From the NCBI GenBank assembly GCA_039519185.1, contig CM076847.1, forward strand, positions 40,954,916 through 41,018,915: a stretch of 64,000 nt of DNA. The letters run 5' to 3'. The position numbers and the translations under genes were made by a program. This DNA is from Astragalus membranaceus. Taxonomy: Eukaryota; Streptophyta; Magnoliopsida; Fabales; Fabaceae. Under the pieces are notes generated by a model. That model searched no databases. It saw only the letters and a list, made by a program, of their open reading frames with translations, and was not told where the DNA came from. The number at the start of each line of letters is the position of its first letter. Within the stretch, counting starts at the first letter, position 1. Positions 61,183 through 64,000 of this stretch are shown here, piece after piece.

Positions 61183-61386
61183 CTGCATTTGCGGGAATAG
61201 AAAAGGAATGAACAAGCAAAAATAGAGACACAAAATGAAGACACAAAAAGGCTATTTTTATTCATTTGAGAATTCAAAACTACATTTTGTTGATAGATGA
61301 TATCTAAAAGAAAACATGCATGCCCCTACGAAACTGTCCTAAGGCCTTGGGCAGAGCCAGAGGATTTGCATTACAAAGATCATTAC
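61183..61386 (-). other. Putative intron between protease and reverse transcriptase (204 bp)
   Basis: On the minus strand the donor is TCAAA|GTAATG, where the T-A-A is also the stop of the gag-protease frame, and the acceptor is AAATGCAG|ATCTAAAATG. Removing it joins AA+A into one Lys codon and fuses gag-protease with RT in a single frame. An intron at this place is a described trait of Ogre elements. Unspliced RNA would yield only gag-protease. Confidence 0.65.
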
Positions 61387-64000
61387 TTTGAAATGAAAAC
61401 AACAGGGAAATCGACGATCTTCCAATTGCCAATTTCTTCTCCTGCAACACTGCGACGAACCAGGCCCCGACCCTTGCCTTCTTCAACTAACTCTTCCTCG
61501 ATGACAGCTATCTGATTAGGGATCAGCATGCCAGCACTCCTGAAATTCCGCTTGAGGTCATCTATGGGGACCATCATCAATCTGGGTTCGCTCCCCTGAA
61601 GCCTAGCCAATCTCTTCTCACGCTTCTCCTCAGCCATTCTTCTCCTATCAGCTGGAGTGGGCCCATAGCCTAACCCACGCCTGTCCTTGTATTCCTGCAG
61701 ATGTACGGGTGACAGAATTCCTTGCTCGTATCTTCCTAGCCCCTTCCCAATCTGATAGCCACTGTTCAGCATAACTTTTCCTACCATAACATCAGCATTG
61801 GACCACTTGGGTACAGGTACTGGGGATTCTCCACTCACGAACACAGCATTCGCAATTTCTAATGATTGAAAGGCGGATTCGAGGGATTCCTCTGCAGCTT
61901 CAATATAATGAGAGGGGACAGGTTTGCTGACTGTGAACTCTTCCTCCCCCGAGACAACAACAAGCTTATCGTCGACTACAAACTTGAGTTTCTGGTGAAG
62001 TGTTGAAGGGACAGCGCCTGCTGCATGGATCCAAGGTCTCCCCAAGAGACAGCTGTATGAGGATTCAATATCCATAATCTGAAAAGTCACATAGAACACC
62101 TCAGGCCCTATTTGCATTGGAAACTCCATTTCCCCTATGACTTCTTTCTTAGACCCATCAAAGGCCCTGACCAGGGTTGAGCTGGGTTTCATGTAGGAAC
62201 AATCCACCTCTAACTTGTTCATCGTTGATCTGGGCATAACATTCAATGAGGATCCATTGTCAATGAGAACCCTGGAGAGCGTATATTCATCGCACTTCAC
62301 TGAGATATGCAACGCCTTATTGTACCCCTTCCCCTCTGGGGTGAGCTCATCATCAGTGAAAGTAATGTAATTAGATGCAATGATGTTCCCGACTATACCA
62401 TCCAACTGATTGACAGTAATATCTTGGGCGACATGGGCCTCATTCAGTACTTTAACCAAGGCGTCACGGTGGGCTTCTGAGCTTAATAGTAGGGACATGA
62501 TGGAAATTTTGGCCGGGGTGTGGTGTAGCTGATCCACCACTCTGTAGTCACTCTGCCGCATTATCTTCAAGAATTCAGCAACCTCTAGGCCTGACACCTT
62601 CCTATTTATCATAGGCTCCGGCTCTACATTCTTTCCTTTTCGGATTCTCTCTTTTGTTGCCTTAGAAGGACCCTCTTCCTGAGCTTGGGGAGCATACACA
62701 CGCCCACTTCTGGTTACCCCACTACTTCCTGCAATATTGGTGATGTCAAGAGCAGCTTGAGATCTCGGAGCTGGAATTGGCACACTGTAGCTCCATAGGA
62801 CATCAGTGTTCTTCTGGCTAGGAGCTGGAACTGGGATCACAATAGTCTTTGGTCTTGCCACAGCCGAATTCTGACTGTATGGCTCCTCGATAGGTCTCTG
62901 CACATCTCTGCCCCCATCTGATTGGATGGTCAGAACATCCTCCTCTCTCCCCTGTATACCCACCTGGATGATGTGGCGGTCCATCAGATCCTGTAACACC
63001 ACCTTGAATGCTTCACATGCTCCCACACAGCTGACATTAGCACAAACTCCTTTCTGAACACAACCCATCCTAATAATCCCGCATTTGCACAATTCTGCAT
63101 GAATGATTTCTAGGGGAGTCTGAATATCTTCTACTGATCTGATTAGGGACTGCTCTTTCATATCCATGATCGCATTAGTGGCATGCTTCCCATGACCAGG
63201 CAGCGGGTTAGTCGTGATATTTGGATCCTCCTGCTTGAAAGTTATGCCTTTTTTGTCTATCAGGTCCTGCACCACTATCTTGAAGGCTTTGCAATCCTCC
63301 ACAACATGCCCAACTGCCCCTTCGTGGAAAGCACAGGTACTATTGGGGTTGTATCCTCTGAAGTAAGGTGGTTGAACAGGTTTCATGGGTCTTGTATTGA
63401 TGAGATTATTGGTGATGAGGTAGTTGAATAGGTCTGTGTATGACATGGGAATTGGGTCAAAGGTTGTTCTGTTTTGATAGGTCCTTTGGTGGTTGCTTTG
63501 GTTGTTGTTTTGGAATGGATGGACTGTTTGTGTGGGAGTGGGGACTGGGATGTTGGGTGGCTGGTATGGCGGGCTGATAGTGATGGTATTGGTTTCCCCC
63601 TCTTTCTTTTTGGGAAAGCCGGAGAATGACTTCTTTTGGAAACTTGTGTTACTTGTGGACCCCTGTGCAATCTTTCCACTTCTCAATCCGTTCTCCAATC
63701 TCTCTCCCACAATCACCACATCTGAAAAATTGGATGTTGCACTGCTGATCAGACGATCATAATATAGCGGCGGCAAGGTTTCCATGAACATAGAAACCAA
63801 TTCTTTGTCTAAAAGAGGAGGTGTGACTTGTGCGGCCAAAGCCCTCCATCGCTGGGCGTACTCCTTGAATGATTCATTTTCCTTCTTGCTCATATTCTGC
63901 AGCTGTGTTCGGTCTGGCGCCATGTCCGTATTGTATTGATATTGCTTGAGGAAGGCATCTGCTAAATCCTTCCAGCAGCGGACCTGGGATGGCTCTAACT
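61387..64000 (-). CDS. Gag-protease with G-patch domain (Tat/Ogre), 5' end off window
   Basis: Open from the right edge to TAA at 61383-61385. Upstream of the Met at 63923 the frame continues with R-C-W-K-D-L-A-D-A-F-L, so gag starts outside the window. In order: capsid-like gag (from the edge to ~63600); a Pro/Ser/Gln-rich linker; a zinc-knuckle-like C-A-F-H...G-H-x-x-E-D-C segment (~63340); an aspartic protease with D-N-G-S-S-L-N near 62244-62264 (Asn where most have Thr or Ser); and a G-patch with G-x-x-I-G-K-G-L-G-R near 61735-61765. The G-patch is a known companion of Tat protease and may bind RNA. No breaks were seen. Confidence 0.88.

Larger units (their letters stand above)
52592..64000 (-). 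mobile_element. Autonomous Tat/Ogre-like Ty3 retrotransposon, 3' three-quarters
   Basis: Minus-strand element with its 3' LTR (52592-56005), polypurine tract, 1.7 kb of 3' noncoding DNA, RT-RNaseH-RNaseH-integrase, a short putative intron, and gag-protease running off the right edge. The second RNase H domain, G-patch-containing gag-protease and intron between protease and RT point to the Tat lineage and to Ogre in particular. Both long frames are free of stops, so the copy may be competent. The 5' LTR, primer site, any extra 5' frame and the second target duplicate lie outside the window. Confidence 0.9.

Overview
This window is nuclear DNA of a flowering plant, most likely a papilionoid legume. 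The evidence is a complete extensin gene with an intron, plus a dense pile of plant transposons: a Tat/Ogre-type Ty3 retrotransposon with a G-patch protein and two RNase H domains, a chromovirus-like Ty3 element, CACTA, hAT and Mutator-type DNA elements, Helitron ends and a tRNA-like SINE. Most of the 64 kb is transposon. Only one conventional host gene can be supported, together with one chimeric gene-like structure built from captured host exons inside a CACTA element.

Layout: (1) 1-16578 is a minus-strand Ty3 element (Tekay-like gag-protease-RT, initiator-Met primer site). Its gag is split by a younger plus-strand LTR element at 2524-13289 with a perfect 5-bp duplication (AGGAC) and nearly identical LTRs. 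The younger element has no gag or pol. The Tekay-like element itself appears to sit in the LTR of an older relative (16579-18430). (2) 18971-32905 is a degraded tandem segmental duplication. Its first unit carries a hAT MITE (19136-19799) and a SINE. Its second unit is split by a roughly 10 kb stretch that is largely a stack of Helitron-derived sequence (about 22060-31388) with two clear 3' hairpin/CTAG ends. (3) 33147-38785 is a complete CACTA element (3-bp duplication AAT) carrying fragments of at least three host genes: a ferroportin-like IREG3/MAR1 transporter, an organellar ribosomal protein L24 and an EULS3-type lectin. Eight exons can be joined in silico into one uninterrupted frame with a start and a stop. 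(4) 38786-43747 holds a foldback repeat, a small MITE, a Mutator-like element with degenerate 9-bp duplication, and a hAT-like element full of GGT repeats. (5) 44198-48245 is the host gene: a secreted extensin/Ole e 1 cell-wall protein of 1037 residues in two coding exons. (6) 49410-51685 holds a copia-type 3' LTR and a Ty3-type solo LTR. (7) 52440-64000 is a CACTA terminus broken by a minus-strand Tat/Ogre-like autonomous element. Its 3' LTR, 3' noncoding region, RT-RNaseH-integrase, a phase-preserving putative intron and most of gag-protease lie in the window; its 5' part runs off the right edge.

The two main connecting observations are these. First, the coding-less element at 2524-13289 shares LTR tips, the LTR 3' region, polypurine tract and 3' noncoding region with the intact Tat/Ogre element at 52592-64000, so the two look like a non-autonomous/autonomous pair. 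Second, both carry a repeated, hairpin-forming ~65-nt module whose stems appear to co-vary between copies. All coordinates were read by eye; alignments, family assignments and splice predictions have not been computed.
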